From positions 19,147 through 83,146 of the forward strand of contig NZ_JABETO010000007.1 in NCBI RefSeq assembly GCF_013055795.1: a DNA stretch of 64,000 nucleotides, given 5' to 3'. This DNA is from Streptomyces sp. I05A-00742. Its GTDB lineage: Bacteria; Actinomycetota; Actinomycetes; Streptomycetales; Streptomycetaceae. Positions 51,337-60,412 of the stretch are shown here, piece after piece; positions within the stretch are counted from its first letter, which is position 1; every line of letters starts with the position of its first letter. The notes below the pieces were generated by a model. It was not told where the DNA came from, ran no database searches, and saw only the letters and a list, made by a program, of their open reading frames with translations. A program made the position numbers and the translations under genes.

Positions 51337-51389
51337 CCCTCTTCCGCCCGCACCGCCAGAACGAGACCCGACCGGAGGTCGCCCCGTGA
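51333..51389 (+). CDS. 18-codon linking ORF between phoR and phoP
   Basis: GTG at 51333 overlaps the phoR stop (GTGA), and the TGA at 51387-51389 overlaps the phoP GTG in the same way. The peptide would be MTLFRPHRQNETRPEVAP. It contains the phoP ribosome-binding site. It may pass ribosomes from phoR to phoP; coding of a functional peptide is doubtful. Confidence 0.35.
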   Translation: MTLFRPHRQNETRPEVAP

Positions 51390-52066
51390 CCCGAGTGCTC
51401 GTCGTAGAGGACGAAGAGTCCTTCAGCGACGCGTTGTCCTACATGCTGCGCAAAGAGGGCTTCGAGGTCGCCATCGCGGCCACCGGCCCCGAGGGCCTGG
51501 AGGAGTTCGAGCGCAACGGCGCCGACCTCGTCCTGCTCGACCTGATGCTGCCGGGCCTGCCCGGCACCGAGGTCTGCCGGCAGCTGCGCGGACGCTCCAA
51601 CGTGCCCGTCATCATGGTCACCGCCAAGGACAGCGAGATCGACAAGGTCGTGGGCCTGGAGATAGGAGCCGATGACTACGTCACCAAGCCCTTCTCCTCG
51701 CGCGAGCTCGTCGCCCGCATCCGCGCGGTGCTGCGCCGCAGGGGCGAGCCGGAGGAGGTGACGCCCGCCGCCCTGGAGGCGGGACCGGTCCGGATGGACG
51801 TCGACCGGCACGTCGTCACCGTCTCCGGCGGCAAGGTCGACCTGCCGCTCAAGGAGTTCGACCTGCTGGAGATGCTGCTGCGCAACGCCGGCCGGGTGCT
51901 GACCCGGATGCAGCTCATCGACCGGGTGTGGGGCGCGGACTACGTGGGTGACACCAAGACGCTCGACGTCCACGTCAAGCGGCTGCGCGCCAAGATCGAG
52001 CCGGACCCGGGGGCCCCGCGCTACCTGGTGACGGTGCGCGGGCTCGGCTACAAGTTCGAGCCGTAG
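51386..52066 (+). CDS. phoP: Phosphate response regulator PhoP
   Basis: A 226-residue OmpR-type regulator, the master regulator of phosphate limitation, which also influences antibiotic production in Streptomyces. Receiver: VVEDEESFSDALSYMLRKEG, phosphoacceptor Asp52 (LVLLDLMLPG) and Lys in VTKPFSSRE. Winged helix: LPLKEFDLLEMLLRNAGRVL to RGLGYKFEP. The GTG at 51386 has GGAGG seven bases upstream. Confidence 0.94.
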   Translation: MTRVLVVEDEESFSDALSYMLRKEGFEVAIAATGPEGLEEFERNGADLVLLDLMLPGLPGTEVCRQLRGRSNVPVIMVTAKDSEIDKVVGLEIGADDYVTKPFSSRELVARIRAVLRRRGEPEEVTPAALEAGPVRMDVDRHVVTVSGGKVDLPLKEFDLLEMLLRNAGRVLTRMQLIDRVWGADYVGDTKTLDVHVKRLRAKIEPDPGAPRYLVTVRGLGYKFEP

Positions 52067-52105
52067 GCCCCGAGGGGCCATGGACCCCGAGGGGCAGAAG
52101 CGGCG

Positions 52106-52135
52106 AGGGCCCGGAGCCGACGGCTCCCGGGCCCT
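52106..52135. terminator. Terminator-like hairpin after phoP
   Basis: AGGGCCC-GGAGCC pairs with GGCTCCCGGGCCCT (one bulged base) around GAC, between the convergent phoP and lipoprotein genes. Confidence 0.75.
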
Positions 52136-52173
52136 GCGGCGTGGCCGGCGCCGCCGTCAGTGCTCGCCCGCCG

Positions 52174-52902
52174 TCAGCGCTCGGTGCCCGGCGCGGCCGG
52201 CGTCTGGCTCTTCTTCTCGCCGTTCTTCTCGCCGTTCTTCTTCTCGCCCTTCTCGGGCTTCTCCGCCTTCTTCGCCGCGTCCTCCGGCTTGCCCGCCGGG
52301 GCGGAGGCGCCGGGGGAGGCCGGGGCGGACGCGCCCGGCTTGCCCTGCTTGCCGCCGCCCGGCTTGCCCGGCTGCGGGGACTGCGGCGCCTCGGCGGGGC
52401 CCCAGTCCTTGAAGTAGCTGGTGGCGGGGACGACGAAGGCGCCGACGCGCACATCACCGGTGCTGCTGAAGACGAACGACAGCTGCTGCTGCTCGCCGTC
52501 CTTGAGGCTCTCGCGGCCGTTCGGCAGGACGGCGGAGGCGTTGCCCTTGCCGCCGAGCGTCAGCGAGCCCCCGGCCGGGATCTCCACCGGGCCGTTGCCC
52601 TTGGCGCCCTTGAGCTGCACCGTGACGTTCTTGCCGGGCAGCTTGACGGCGTTCAGCGACTGGGCCTTGTCGCCGTTGTTGAACACCTGGCCCGTGATCA
52701 CGGCCGGGCCGGTCGTGGTCTGCCCCGGCTGGGTGATCACGTTGACGTTCTGGAGCTTGATGTCGCCGACCGCGGTGGCGGCGTTGTCCGGCTTGACCTG
52801 CAACGTCTGCGCATCGTTGCCCGCCCCGCAGGCGGAGAGCGAGGCGATCGAGAGCGCGAGGACGGTGGCGGCGAGAGCGCCGCGTCGAAGGCTGCTGCTC
52901 AC
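52174..52902 (-). CDS. Exported lipoprotein with charged C-terminal tail
   Basis: A 242-residue lipoprotein (lipobox LSAC, about residue 23) with a beta-rich domain (about 30-170) resembling copper-chaperone-like or DUF461-type extracytoplasmic domains. A tail of about 70 residues alternates Pro/Gly/Ala with Lys/Glu (KKAEKPEKGEKKNGEKNGEK), probably disordered. The GTG at 52902 was used; the best ribosome-binding site, AAGGAG, is rather far (12 bases). A -10 box TAACCT is at 52949-52954. Function unknown. Confidence 0.72.
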   Translation of the reverse strand: MSSSLRRGALAATVLALSIASLSACGAGNDAQTLQVKPDNAATAVGDIKLQNVNVITQPGQTTTGPAVITGQVFNNGDKAQSLNAVKLPGKNVTVQLKGAKGNGPVEIPAGGSLTLGGKGNASAVLPNGRESLKDGEQQQLSFVFSSTGDVRVGAFVVPATSYFKDWGPAEAPQSPQPGKPGGGKQGKPGASAPASPGASAPAGKPEDAAKKAEKPEKGEKKNGEKNGEKKSQTPAAPGTER

Positions 52903-53090
52903 GGCGGCGGCATCTCCTTGACGAAGTAAGAGGTGTGTCAGCGCGCTTAGGTTACCGAGCCGTCGCCGGGCCGCCGCACCCGACCCGCCTCTCAAGGTCC
53001 ACTCGGCCGTCGACAGTCCTACCACCGGCTTATCCGAGGACCTGTCCGGGTGGATTATCGGTAAGGAATGCGAGTACCGAGCGGAACGCG

Positions 53091-53129
53091 TTACGGAATT
53101 GATCACGTTCGGCTTGATCAATTCCGTAA
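53091..53129. repeat. Long inverted repeat upstream of carD
   Basis: TTACGGAATTGATCA (53091-53105) and its perfect complement TGATCAATTCCGTAA (53115-53129) around nine bases. Fifteen-base arms of balanced base composition are unusual here; the pairing continues imperfectly outward. About 190 bases from either neighbouring transcription unit. Confidence 0.85.
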
Positions 53130-53366
53130 TGCGCGCGAGGAAGGGTCCCGCGCCCCGAACGGAGTACCGGAACTGCGGCGACCGGACCCCGGCAAAACGG
53201 GACGTTCGACCGCTCGCGCGCCCGTCCCGGTACGTGTAACGTGCCCGTTTCGCTTGCCCCGGACAACCGCTCCGACCTGCGAATACCTGCTTCCGGAACC
53301 CCCGCGCAGCACGTCCCGGGCGCTGTTGTCAAGCCCCGAGATATGCCCTGACCTGCGGAAACGCCA

Positions 53367-53395
53367 TTCAGAACGGACACTTCCCGTGTTAGACT
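53367..53395 (+). promoter_or_regulatory. Promoter of carD
   Basis: -35 TTCAGA (53367-53372), 17 bases, -10 TAGACT (53390-53395) preceded by TGT (extended -10). The leader is about 22 bases and contains GAAGGGG. Confidence 0.6.
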
Positions 53396-53423
53396 GGATA
53401 GCCACGGAAGGGGTACCTGTCAC

Positions 53424-53906
53424 ATGACGTTCAAGGTTGGCGACACCGTGGTCTATCCCCATCACGGGGCCGCGCTGATCGAGGCCATCGAAACTCGCCA
53501 GATCAAAGGCGTGGACAAGACCTACTTGGTGCTGAAGGTCGCCCAGGGTGACCTGACGGTTCGGGTGCCGGCAGACAATGCGGAGTTCGTCGGTGTTCGC
53601 GACGTGGTCGGCCAGGACGGGCTCGACCGGGTCTTCGAGGTGCTTCGCGCGCCGTACGCCGAGGAGCCGACGAACTGGTCCCGCCGCTACAAGGCAAACC
53701 TGGAGAAGCTCGCCTCGGGCGATGTGATCAAGGTCGCCGAAGTGGTGCGCGACCTGTGGCGTCGCGAGCGCGAGCGCGGCCTGTCCGCGGGTGAGAAGCG
53801 CATGCTCGCCAAGGCACGGCAGATTCTGGTGAGTGAGCTCGCCCTCGCGGAGAACACCAACGAGGACAAGGCCGAGGCCCTGCTCGACGAGGTTCTCGCG
53901 TCCTGA
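53424..53906 (+). CDS. carD: RNA-polymerase-binding regulator CarD
   Basis: A 160-residue CarD protein that binds the RNA polymerase beta subunit and stabilises open promoter complexes. The N-terminal RID domain begins [20 protein letters not shown]. The C-terminal DNA-binding domain includes the conserved Trp in [20 protein letters not shown]. The ATG at 53424 is the family start. It precedes ispD and ispF, a conserved order in actinobacteria. Confidence 0.94.
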   Translation: MTFKVGDTVVYPHHGAALIEAIETRQIKGVDKTYLVLKVAQGDLTVRVPADNAEFVGVRDVVGQDGLDRVFEVLRAPYAEEPTNWSRRYKANLEKLASGDVIKVAEVVRDLWRRERERGLSAGEKRMLAKARQILVSELALAENTNEDKAEALLDEVLAS

Positions 53907-54267
53907 CGCCCAGAGCCTGACGCTCGGATGTGCCGGCTCCCCGCCGGGCGACAAGCACGACGAGAAGGCCGCACGACAAGAAGTACGCCGCAACCGTTCA
54001 CGGACGTGAGCGGCAGCAGTGCGACCCGGGGGTCGCCACGTAGAAGTGCCGCGGTGCCCGCGCGATGACGGACGTCATCCGGCGGGCGCTGCGGCATCTC
54101 TGCTCCGGCCGTGCCGGTGCCCGCTCGCGGGTGGGCGAACCGGACCAGTCGTTTCACGGAAGGGGCTGGTCACGGTGGGCGCCGGCACACCCCCGAGCTC
54201 CAGGAGCAGGGGGTTCCCCCAGGCCATACCCAACTCGGCCGAGGAAGCAAACCTGAACGCCAACGCA
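53907..54267. other. Intergenic region carD-ispD
   Basis: 361 bases without a convincing gene. Open frames across it are not preceded by ribosome-binding sites and do not resemble proteins. The one clear element is a hairpin at 54190-54213. A palindromic GATGACGGACGTCATC (54065-54080) is also present. Confidence 0.5.
54190..54213. terminator. Hairpin upstream of ispD
   Basis: CCCCC-GA-GCTCC-A-GGAGC-A-GGGGG, followed by TTCCCCC, which could compete for the last arm. It lies 55 bases before the ispD ATG and could be a terminator or leader structure. Confidence 0.6.
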
Positions 54268-55062
54268 ATGTCTGATCGAGCCACAGTTCCCGACCGGACC
54301 GGCGCTCCGGCGTCCCGTACCGCCGCGGTGATCCCCGCGGCCGGGCGTGGCGTCCGGCTGGGTCCCGGCGCGCCCAAGGCGCTCCGCGCCCTGAGCGGCA
54401 CGCCCATGCTCGTGCACGCGGTCCGGGCCATGACGGCCTCCCGCGCGGTCTCCCTCGTCGTGGTCGTCGCCCCGCCGGACGGCGAGGCCGAGGTGCGCTC
54501 CCTGCTGGACGAGTTCCCGCTCGCGGGCGACCGGACCGAGGTCGTGGTCGTCCCCGGCGGGGCCACCCGGCAGGAGTCCGTGGGCCGGGGCCTGGAGGCG
54601 CTGCCCGACGACATCGGCATCGTCCTCGTCCACGACGCGGCCCGTCCGCTCGTCCCCGTCGACACGGTCGACGCCGTCGTCGCGGCCGTCCGCGGCGGCT
54701 GCCCGGCCGTCGTTCCCGCGCTGCCCCTCGCCGACACGGTGAAGCAGGTCGCGCCGCGCGACGGCACCGAGGACGCCGGAGCCCCCGAGACCGTCACCGG
54801 CACCCCGGAGCGCGCGCTGCTGCGGGCTGTGCAGACGCCCCAGGGCTTCGACCGCCGCACCCTCGACGCGGCCCACGCCGAGTTCCTGGAGCACGCCCGG
54901 GAGGGCGAGGGGGCCACCGACGACGCGGGCCTGGTGGAACGGCTCGGCCTGCCCGTCGTGGTCGTCCCCGGCCACGAGGAGGCGTTCAAGGTGACCAGGC
55001 CGCTGGACCTGGTCCTGGCCGAGGCAGTGATCGCCCGGAGGAGGGCCAACGATGGCTTCTGA
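54268..55062 (+). CDS. ispD: 2-C-methyl-D-erythritol 4-phosphate cytidylyltransferase
   Basis: A 264-residue enzyme of the non-mevalonate isoprenoid pathway that makes CDP-methylerythritol. Motifs: [20 protein letters not shown] (nucleotide binding), [27 protein letters not shown] and [13 protein letters not shown]. An insertion (about 165-185, [15 protein letters not shown]) is longer than in E. coli. The ATG at 54268 is used; the ribosome-binding site is weak. The 3' end overlaps ispF by 11 bases. Confidence 0.93.
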   Translation: MSDRATVPDRTGAPASRTAAVIPAAGRGVRLGPGAPKALRALSGTPMLVHAVRAMTASRAVSLVVVVAPPDGEAEVRSLLDEFPLAGDRTEVVVVPGGATRQESVGRGLEALPDDIGIVLVHDAARPLVPVDTVDAVVAAVRGGCPAVVPALPLADTVKQVAPRDGTEDAGAPETVTGTPERALLRAVQTPQGFDRRTLDAAHAEFLEHAREGEGATDDAGLVERLGLPVVVVPGHEEAFKVTRPLDLVLAEAVIARRRANDGF

Positions 55063-55543
55063 CGCACGGACCGTGCCCCTGATCGGCATCGGTACCGATG
55101 TGCACGCCTTCGAGGAGGGCCGCGAACTCTGGTGCGCGGGCCTGCTCTGGGAGGACGCGACCCACGGCCTCGCCGGCCACTCCGACGGCGACGTCGCCGC
55201 GCACGCCGCCTGCGACGCGCTGTTCTCCGCCGCCGGCGTCGGCGACCTCGGGGAGCACTTCGGCACCGACCGGCCCGAGTGGTCGGGGGCGTCCGGCGTC
55301 ACCCTGCTGACCGAGGCGGCCCGTGTCGTCCGCGCCGCGGGCTTCGAGATCGGCAATGTGGCCGTGCAGGTGATCGGCGTCCGGCCGAAGATCGGCAAGC
55401 GCCGGGACGAGGCGCAGCGTGCCCTGTCCGACGCGGTCGGCGCGCCGGTGTCGGTCTCCGGGACGACGTCCGACGGGCTGGGCCTGACGGGCCGCGCGGA
55501 GGGTCTGGCGGCGGTGGCGACGGCGCTGGTGTACCGGCGCTGA
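55052..55543 (+). CDS. ispF: 2-C-methyl-D-erythritol 2,4-cyclodiphosphate synthase
   Basis: A 163-residue trimeric zinc enzyme two steps after IspD. Zinc ligands Asp16 and His18 (GIGTDVHAF), substrate loop [13 protein letters not shown] and [12 protein letters not shown] are present. The ATG lies 11 bases inside ispD with AGGAGG in front, so translation is coupled. Confidence 0.94.
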   Translation: MASDARTVPLIGIGTDVHAFEEGRELWCAGLLWEDATHGLAGHSDGDVAAHAACDALFSAAGVGDLGEHFGTDRPEWSGASGVTLLTEAARVVRAAGFEIGNVAVQVIGVRPKIGKRRDEAQRALSDAVGAPVSVSGTTSDGLGLTGRAEGLAAVATALVYRR

Positions 55544-55680
55544 CGGCGGCCCCCGCTGTGGCGTGATGCCGCCGGCACCCCGTCCGTAACGCCCCGGTGG
55601 CATACCGTGACCGGTACCGACACTTCGTCGTGCGCGCACCCGCCCGGTGCGCGCCGTCACTCGAAGGAAGGACCCGGAAG

Positions 55681-56088
55681 GTGTCTGCCGAGCTCTCGGA
55701 CGATCTGAAGAACTACCTCGACGACAATCCCGCCTTCATCACCGTGGCCACCGTCCAGCCGGACGGCAGCCCGCAGCTGTCCGTCACCTGGGTCAAGCGC
55801 GACGGCGACGACCTGCTGATCTCCACGACCGTCGGGCGCCGCAAGGAGAAGAACCTGCGCCGCGACCCGCGGGTGACCATCCTCGTGAACCCGCCCAACG
55901 CGCCGTACACCTACGCGGAGATCCGCGGTACCGCGGAGCTCTCTTCCGAGGGCGGCCAGGAGCTGATCAACGAGCTGTCGCGGAAGTACACGGGCAAGGA
56001 CTACGCGGACTTCAACCCGGAGGCCGAGAACGACGCCCCCCGGGTCGTCGTCCGCGTCACCCCGCGCAAGGTGGTCGGCTCGCTCTGA
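55681..56088 (+). CDS. PPOX-class F420/flavin-dependent oxidoreductase
   Basis: A 135-residue split-barrel protein (pyridoxamine-oxidase-like) of the type that in actinobacteria often uses cofactor F420. It has AFITVATVQPDGSPQLSVTW, RRKEKNLRRDPRVTILV and a C-terminal RVVVRVTPRKVVGSL. The GTG at 55681 starts MSAELSDDLKNYL; the purine-rich GAAGGAAGGACCC lies upstream. Substrate unknown. Confidence 0.87.
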   Translation: MSAELSDDLKNYLDDNPAFITVATVQPDGSPQLSVTWVKRDGDDLLISTTVGRRKEKNLRRDPRVTILVNPPNAPYTYAEIRGTAELSSEGGQELINELSRKYTGKDYADFNPEAENDAPRVVVRVTPRKVVGSL

Positions 56089-56095
56089 GCCGGTC

Positions 56096-56120
56096 GCGCC
56101 CGCCGCGCCGCGGCGGGCGC
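56096..56120. terminator. Bidirectional terminator hairpin
   Basis: GCGCCCGCCGCG-C-CGCGGCGGGCGC, 12-base perfect arms, between the convergent oxidoreductase and acyltransferase genes. Confidence 0.8.
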
Positions 56121-56131
56121 CAAGGCCGCTG

Positions 56132-57361
56132 TCAGCCTCCGTCCGCCGTGCCCGCGCCCACCCGGCCCTGCTCGGCGGGCTCGTACGGCTTGTGGTGGGT
56201 CCGGGGCTCCTGGAGGATCGTCGTCAGGTCGTTCTGCGGGTCGGGCTTCCGGAGGGCCGGGACGGCCGAATTGCGGCGCATCTCCTCCATGCCCTTCTGC
56301 ATCGCGCGCCGCAGCCGCTTGCCCACCGGGCGTTCGACGCAGCGGTTGATCAGCCAGGCCAGGCCCAGCATCACCACGATCAGCCCGGCCACCAGCGGGT
56401 AGGGCGCGACGCGGGTGCGCAGGCCGTGGATGACGGTCATGCCGATGTACTGGTGGACGAGGTACAGCGGGTAGGTGAGCGCCCCCGCGGTCGTCAGCCA
56501 GCGCCACTGGATCCGGTTGAAGTGGCCCAGCGCGATCAGCGCCATGATCACGAACGCCGCGACCACTATCAGCCTGGCCGGCCAGACCGGGATGCTGGTG
56601 GTGGTGTTGTCGGCGACCCGCTTGGGCATCCCGTGCAGCGCGATCAGCAGGGACATCGAGACGATGCCCCACAGCAGCGCCGTGGGCTTGAAGCGGTGCA
56701 TCAGGTAGAAGGCGATGCCCGCCACGAAGTAGGGCGTGTAGAGCGGCATCGCCCACATCTGCAGCAGCTTGCTGTCGGACCGGGGGGCCACGACCGCCGC
56801 CACCGTCCAGATCCCGCAGAACAGGACGCACTTGCGGTACGTGACGCCGGTGGCCACCACGATCGCGAAGAGGACGTAGAACTTGAGCTCGATGAACAGC
56901 GTCCAGTAGACGCCGTCCACGTCCCACACCCCGAAGGCCTCCTGGACCATGGTGAGGTTGGTGAGGACGACGTCCAGGTTCTCCACGCTGCGCACCTGCG
57001 GCCAGAGCGTGATCACCCCGGCGGTCAGGAAGATCGCGAACCAGTAGGCGGGGTAGATCCGGGAGACCCGGGAGACCACGAAGTCACCGAGCGACCGCCC
57101 CCAGGTGCTCATGCAGATGACGAACCCGCTGATGAGGAAGAAGACCTCGACGCCGACGAATCCGTAGCGGGTGAACGTCCGCAGGTGGGGGAAGACGTCG
57201 TCGGGGTTCTGGTCCCAGCCGCCCCGCAGGGCGGTGTAGTGGAAGACCACGACCATGAGGGCCGCCACCAGGCGGAGGCCGTCCAGTACCGCGAGCCGGG
57301 GTGCCGGGCGCCGGACGGCAGGAGGGCTGCCGTCGAGTCCACCTCGCCTGGCGAAGCGCAT
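56132..57361 (-). CDS. Acyltransferase 3 family membrane protein, copy 1
   Basis: A 409-residue acyltransferase-3 (OafA/YrhL-like) protein with about ten helices, which transfers acyl groups to cell-surface or secreted sugars. It has the conserved VFHYTALRGG histidine region near the N-terminus and FFLISGFVICMSTWGRS. The C-terminal 50 residues are hydrophilic. The ATG at 57361 follows AAGAGGACGAC. It is a close paralogue of the next upstream gene, 140 bases away on the same strand. Confidence 0.86.
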   Translation of the reverse strand: MRFARRGGLDGSPPAVRRPAPRLAVLDGLRLVAALMVVVFHYTALRGGWDQNPDDVFPHLRTFTRYGFVGVEVFFLISGFVICMSTWGRSLGDFVVSRVSRIYPAYWFAIFLTAGVITLWPQVRSVENLDVVLTNLTMVQEAFGVWDVDGVYWTLFIELKFYVLFAIVVATGVTYRKCVLFCGIWTVAAVVAPRSDSKLLQMWAMPLYTPYFVAGIAFYLMHRFKPTALLWGIVSMSLLIALHGMPKRVADNTTTSIPVWPARLIVVAAFVIMALIALGHFNRIQWRWLTTAGALTYPLYLVHQYIGMTVIHGLRTRVAPYPLVAGLIVVMLGLAWLINRCVERPVGKRLRRAMQKGMEEMRRNSAVPALRKPDPQNDLTTILQEPRTHHKPYEPAEQGRVGAGTADGG

Positions 57362-57501
57362 GTCGTCCTCTTCCGTGGGCTAGTCGGATCGTCATACAGA
57401 GCGGGGGTGTGCGGGAATGCTGACACAGAGGACGTGCGGATGGCTGCGACAGCGGTCTCCTGTCCCGGTTTTTCTCCACCGTCTCCCCTGGATGGTGGTA
57501 T

Positions 57502-58722
57502 TCATCCGTGCCCTTTCCCGGCCGCCTTCCCGGCCGTCCGGTGACGAAGAGATGACCGGACGGTGCCGGAGGCCCGCGGTGACCCGGCGCGGACCTCGGC
57601 CACGGCGCGTCGGAGCGCGCCGCCGAGGCGGCGGGCCAGCGGGCGCTCGATGGCCATATGCACCAGCCAGGCGGCCGTCAGCGCCCCCGCCAGCAGGGCG
57701 AGGAGCAGCACATGGCGCGGCAGACGGCCGTCCGCGTACTTGATGATCACCCAGCCGAGGCGCTCGTGGAGCAGATAGAGCGGGTAGGTCAGCGCCCCTG
57801 CGGTGGACAGCCAACGCCAGTTGAGCCGCTGTGTCCACCCCAGTGCGACCGCCATCACCGAGAGGTAGAACACGGCCACCAGAAGGAGGGTGGGCCAGTG
57901 CGGGACGTGGTGGCCCATGTACGTCTCCGCACGGCGCTGCGCGACCAGCAGGTCGTGCTGGGCGATCAGGAAGCTGCCGCCGACGATCAGCCAGAGGACG
58001 GGGGCCGGGCGGAAGCGGTACATCAGGTAGAAGGCGATGCCCGCGAGGAAGTACCAGCAGTCGTAGGGCAGCAGGACGCGTTCGAGCAGGGTGTCGTCGG
58101 TGGCCCGGGCGACGACCGCCGCGGCGGCCCAGAGGCCGCAGAACGCCACGACCCGCCGGTAGTCCAGCCCCTTCCGGACGACGAGCGCGAACAGCAGGTA
58201 GAAGCGGACCTCGATCCAGAGCGTCCAGTACACGCCGTCGACCGGTTCCACCCCCAGGGCGTCCTGGAGCATCGTGAGGTTGACGGCGACGTCCCCGAGG
58301 TCGGCGGGGGAGTTCACCGTGGGCCACAGCCGGACGACGAGGGCCACGAGCAGCACCGCGAACCAGTAGGCGGGGAAGAGCCGGGTGACGCGGGAGACGG
58401 CGAACTCCCCGACCCCCTTGCCCCAGCCGCTCATACAGATGACGAACCCGCTGATCAGGAAGAACAGCTGGACGCCCAGCCAGCCGTAGGACGCCGGCAG
58501 GTAGGCCGTCGGGAAGAGCGCGGGCGCGGACCGGTTCGCCCAGGCGCCGCTGTCGAAGACGATCCAGTGGTAGGAGACCACCATCAGCGCGGCACACAGC
58601 CGCAGCCCGTCCAGGGCGGCCAGTCTTCCGTGCTGCCGCGGGCCGCCCGGCGGCAGCGGGGTCCCGTCGGTCCGGTCCCGGGGGTGGGGGTGGTCCTGCT
58701 GTACCGGCAGAGTGGAGTGCAA
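57502..58722 (-). CDS. Acyltransferase 3 family membrane protein, copy 2
   Basis: A 406-residue paralogue of the downstream gene. Shared segments include FFLISGFVICMSGWG, DGVYWTLWIEVRFYLLFALV and AGALTYPLYLLHERLGW. The catalytic-region histidine is in VVSYHWIVF. The start chosen is TTG 58722, with AGGAGG four bases upstream. A longer in-frame ATG at 58827 would translate through noncoding-looking direct repeats. Probable tandem duplication; substrates unknown. Confidence 0.85.
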   Translation of the reverse strand: MHSTLPVQQDHPHPRDRTDGTPLPPGGPRQHGRLAALDGLRLCAALMVVSYHWIVFDSGAWANRSAPALFPTAYLPASYGWLGVQLFFLISGFVICMSGWGKGVGEFAVSRVTRLFPAYWFAVLLVALVVRLWPTVNSPADLGDVAVNLTMLQDALGVEPVDGVYWTLWIEVRFYLLFALVVRKGLDYRRVVAFCGLWAAAAVVARATDDTLLERVLLPYDCWYFLAGIAFYLMYRFRPAPVLWLIVGGSFLIAQHDLLVAQRRAETYMGHHVPHWPTLLLVAVFYLSVMAVALGWTQRLNWRWLSTAGALTYPLYLLHERLGWVIIKYADGRLPRHVLLLALLAGALTAAWLVHMAIERPLARRLGGALRRAVAEVRAGSPRASGTVRSSLRHRTAGKAAGKGHG

Positions 58723-58756
58723 CGCCCCTCCTGGTGTCCGCGGCGCTCCGCTGTCC

Positions 58757-58807
58757 CGAGGTGTGCCCGGGGCCCGGGTGTGTCCGGGCCCGAGGTGTGC
58801 CCGGGAA
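58757..58807. repeat. Direct repeat upstream of acyltransferase copy 2
   Basis: Two copies of CCCGAGGTGTGCCCGGG separated by GCCCGGGTGTGTCCGG, itself a variant, giving three related units of about 17 bases in the leader region. Confidence 0.75.
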
Positions 58808-58827
58808 GTTACCACGAGGAATTGCAT

Positions 58828-58859
58828 TTTTGCCGCAAAACATTAAATAGCGGGCAAAA
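58828..58859. promoter_or_regulatory. AT-rich inverted repeat between acyltransferase and cysS
   Basis: TTTTGCC-GC and GC-GGGCAAAA flank AAAACATTAAATA. This 40-base patch is strikingly AT-rich for the window. It is 100 bases from the acyltransferase TTG and 79 from the cysS -10 box. Confidence 0.55.
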
Positions 58860-58937
58860 GCGCGTCGGAGTGCCCATCCGGGGCCTCACCCGTCCAAGGG
58901 GTGCCGTCAGGGGCCCGGGGCACTGTCGCGGGGCCAC

Positions 58938-58943
58938 TACCCT
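58938..58943 (+). promoter_or_regulatory. -10 box TACCCT of cysS
   Basis: TACCCT, six bases (GGTTCC), then the GTG at 58950. Confidence 0.62.
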
Positions 58944-58949
58944 GGTTCC

Positions 58950-60341
58950 GTGACTATTCGCCTGTACGACACCAGCGCCCGGCAGATCCGTGACTTCTCC
59001 CCGATCGTCCCGGGCTGCGTCTCGATCTACCTCTGTGGCGCGACCGTGCAGGCCGCACCGCATATCGGACACATCCGGTCGGGGCTGAACTTCGACATCA
59101 TGCGCCGCTGGTTCGCCTACCGCGGCTACGACGTCACGTTCGTCCGGAACGTCACCGACATCGATGACAAGATCATCAAGAAGTCGGCCGAGCAGGGCCG
59201 CCCCTGGTGGGCGATCGGCTACGAGAACGAGCGCGCCTTCAACGCCGGCTACGACGCCCTGGGCTGCCTGCCCCCGACCGTCGAGCCCCGGGCGACGGGC
59301 CACATCCCCGAGATGATCGAAATGATGCGCGGGCTGATCGAGCGCGGCCACGCCTATGCCGCGGACGGCAACGTCTACTTCGACGTGCGCTCCTTCCCCG
59401 AGTACCTCCGGCTCTCCAACCAGGAGCTGGAGAACCTGCTCCAGCCCGCGGGCGAGGGCGAGACCGGCAAGCGCGACCCGCGCGACTTCGCCATGTGGAA
59501 GGCGGCCAAGGAGGGCGAGCCCAGCTGGGAGACGCCCTGGGGCCGCGGCCGGCCGGGCTGGCACCTGGAGTGCTCGGCCATGGCACACAAGTACCTCGGC
59601 ACCGCCTTCGACATCCACGGCGGCGGCCTGGACCTGATCTTCCCGCACCATGAGAACGAGATCGCCCAGGCCAAGGCCTTCGGCGACGACTTCGCCGCGT
59701 ACTGGGCGCACAACGCCTGGGTCACCATCAGCGGCGAGAAGATGGCCAAGTCGCTGGGCAACTCCGTACTGGTCTCGGAGATGCTCAAGGACTGGCGCCC
59801 GATCGTGCTCCGCTACTACCTGGGCACCCCGCACTACCGCTCGATGATCGAGTACAGCCCGGAGGCGCTGCGGGAGGCCGAGTCGGCGTTCGCGCGGATC
59901 GAGGGCTTTATGCAGCGGGTCACCGAAAAAGCAGGGAAGGCCGTCCCTCCCGCGGCCGAGGTGCCGCCGGCGTTCGCCGAGGCGATGGACGACGACTTCG
60001 GCGTCCCGCAGGCGCTCGCCGTCGTGCACACCACCGTCCGGCAGGGCAATTCGGCCCTCACCGCCGACGACAAGGAGGGCGCCGTCGCCCGCCTCGCCGA
60101 GGTGCGGGCGATGCTCGGGGTGCTGGGCCTGGACCCGCTGGACGAGCGGTGGGCCGGCGCCGACCGCGGCGACGACCTGCACGGCGTGGTGGACTCGCTG
60201 GTCCGCATGGTGCTCGAACAGCGCCAGGCGGCCCGGGCCCGCAAGGACTACGCCGCGGCCGACGCCCTCCGCGACCAGCTCCAGCAGTCCGGTCTCGCGA
60301 TCGAGGACACCCCGTCGGGTCCGCGTTGGTCGCTGTCCTGA
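58950..60341 (+). CDS. cysS: Cysteinyl-tRNA synthetase
   Basis: A 463-residue class I synthetase. The zinc-binding Cys and HIGH motif are in [16 protein letters not shown]; the other zinc ligands are in [11 protein letters not shown] and PHHENEIAQ. The KMSKS motif appears as [10 protein letters not shown]-terminal DALR-type helical domain ends [17 protein letters not shown]. Normal length. It is the first gene of a likely cysS-rlmB unit. Confidence 0.94.
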   Translation: MTIRLYDTSARQIRDFSPIVPGCVSIYLCGATVQAAPHIGHIRSGLNFDIMRRWFAYRGYDVTFVRNVTDIDDKIIKKSAEQGRPWWAIGYENERAFNAGYDALGCLPPTVEPRATGHIPEMIEMMRGLIERGHAYAADGNVYFDVRSFPEYLRLSNQELENLLQPAGEGETGKRDPRDFAMWKAAKEGEPSWETPWGRGRPGWHLECSAMAHKYLGTAFDIHGGGLDLIFPHHENEIAQAKAFGDDFAAYWAHNAWVTISGEKMAKSLGNSVLVSEMLKDWRPIVLRYYLGTPHYRSMIEYSPEALREAESAFARIEGFMQRVTEKAGKAVPPAAEVPPAFAEAMDDDFGVPQALAVVHTTVRQGNSALTADDKEGAVARLAEVRAMLGVLGLDPLDERWAGADRGDDLHGVVDSLVRMVLEQRQAARARKDYAAADALRDQLQQSGLAIEDTPSGPRWSLS

Positions 60342-60412
60342 GGGACACTTTTCGTACGTACGTTTACTGAGCCGCACCCAGCGGCTCTGGCAGTGAAGAA
60401 ACAGGTGACCCC

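Larger units (their letters stand above)
52903..53423. other. Divergent intergenic region, lipoprotein / carD
   Basis: 521 bases with no gene. It contains the likely lipoprotein -10 box TAACCT (52949-52954), a long inverted repeat at 53091-53129 and the carD promoter at 53367-53395. It is more AT-rich than its surroundings around 53030-53130. Confidence 0.6.

Noticed and set aside
53907..54267. Small protein gene between carD and ispD
   Set aside because: Open frames lack a ribosome-binding site or leaderless promoter, and their translations look like noise.
58723..58827. Longer N-terminus of the second acyltransferase from ATG 58827
   Set aside because: The added residues come from GC-rich direct repeats and are low-complexity. 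TTG 58722 has a near-perfect AGGAGG site.
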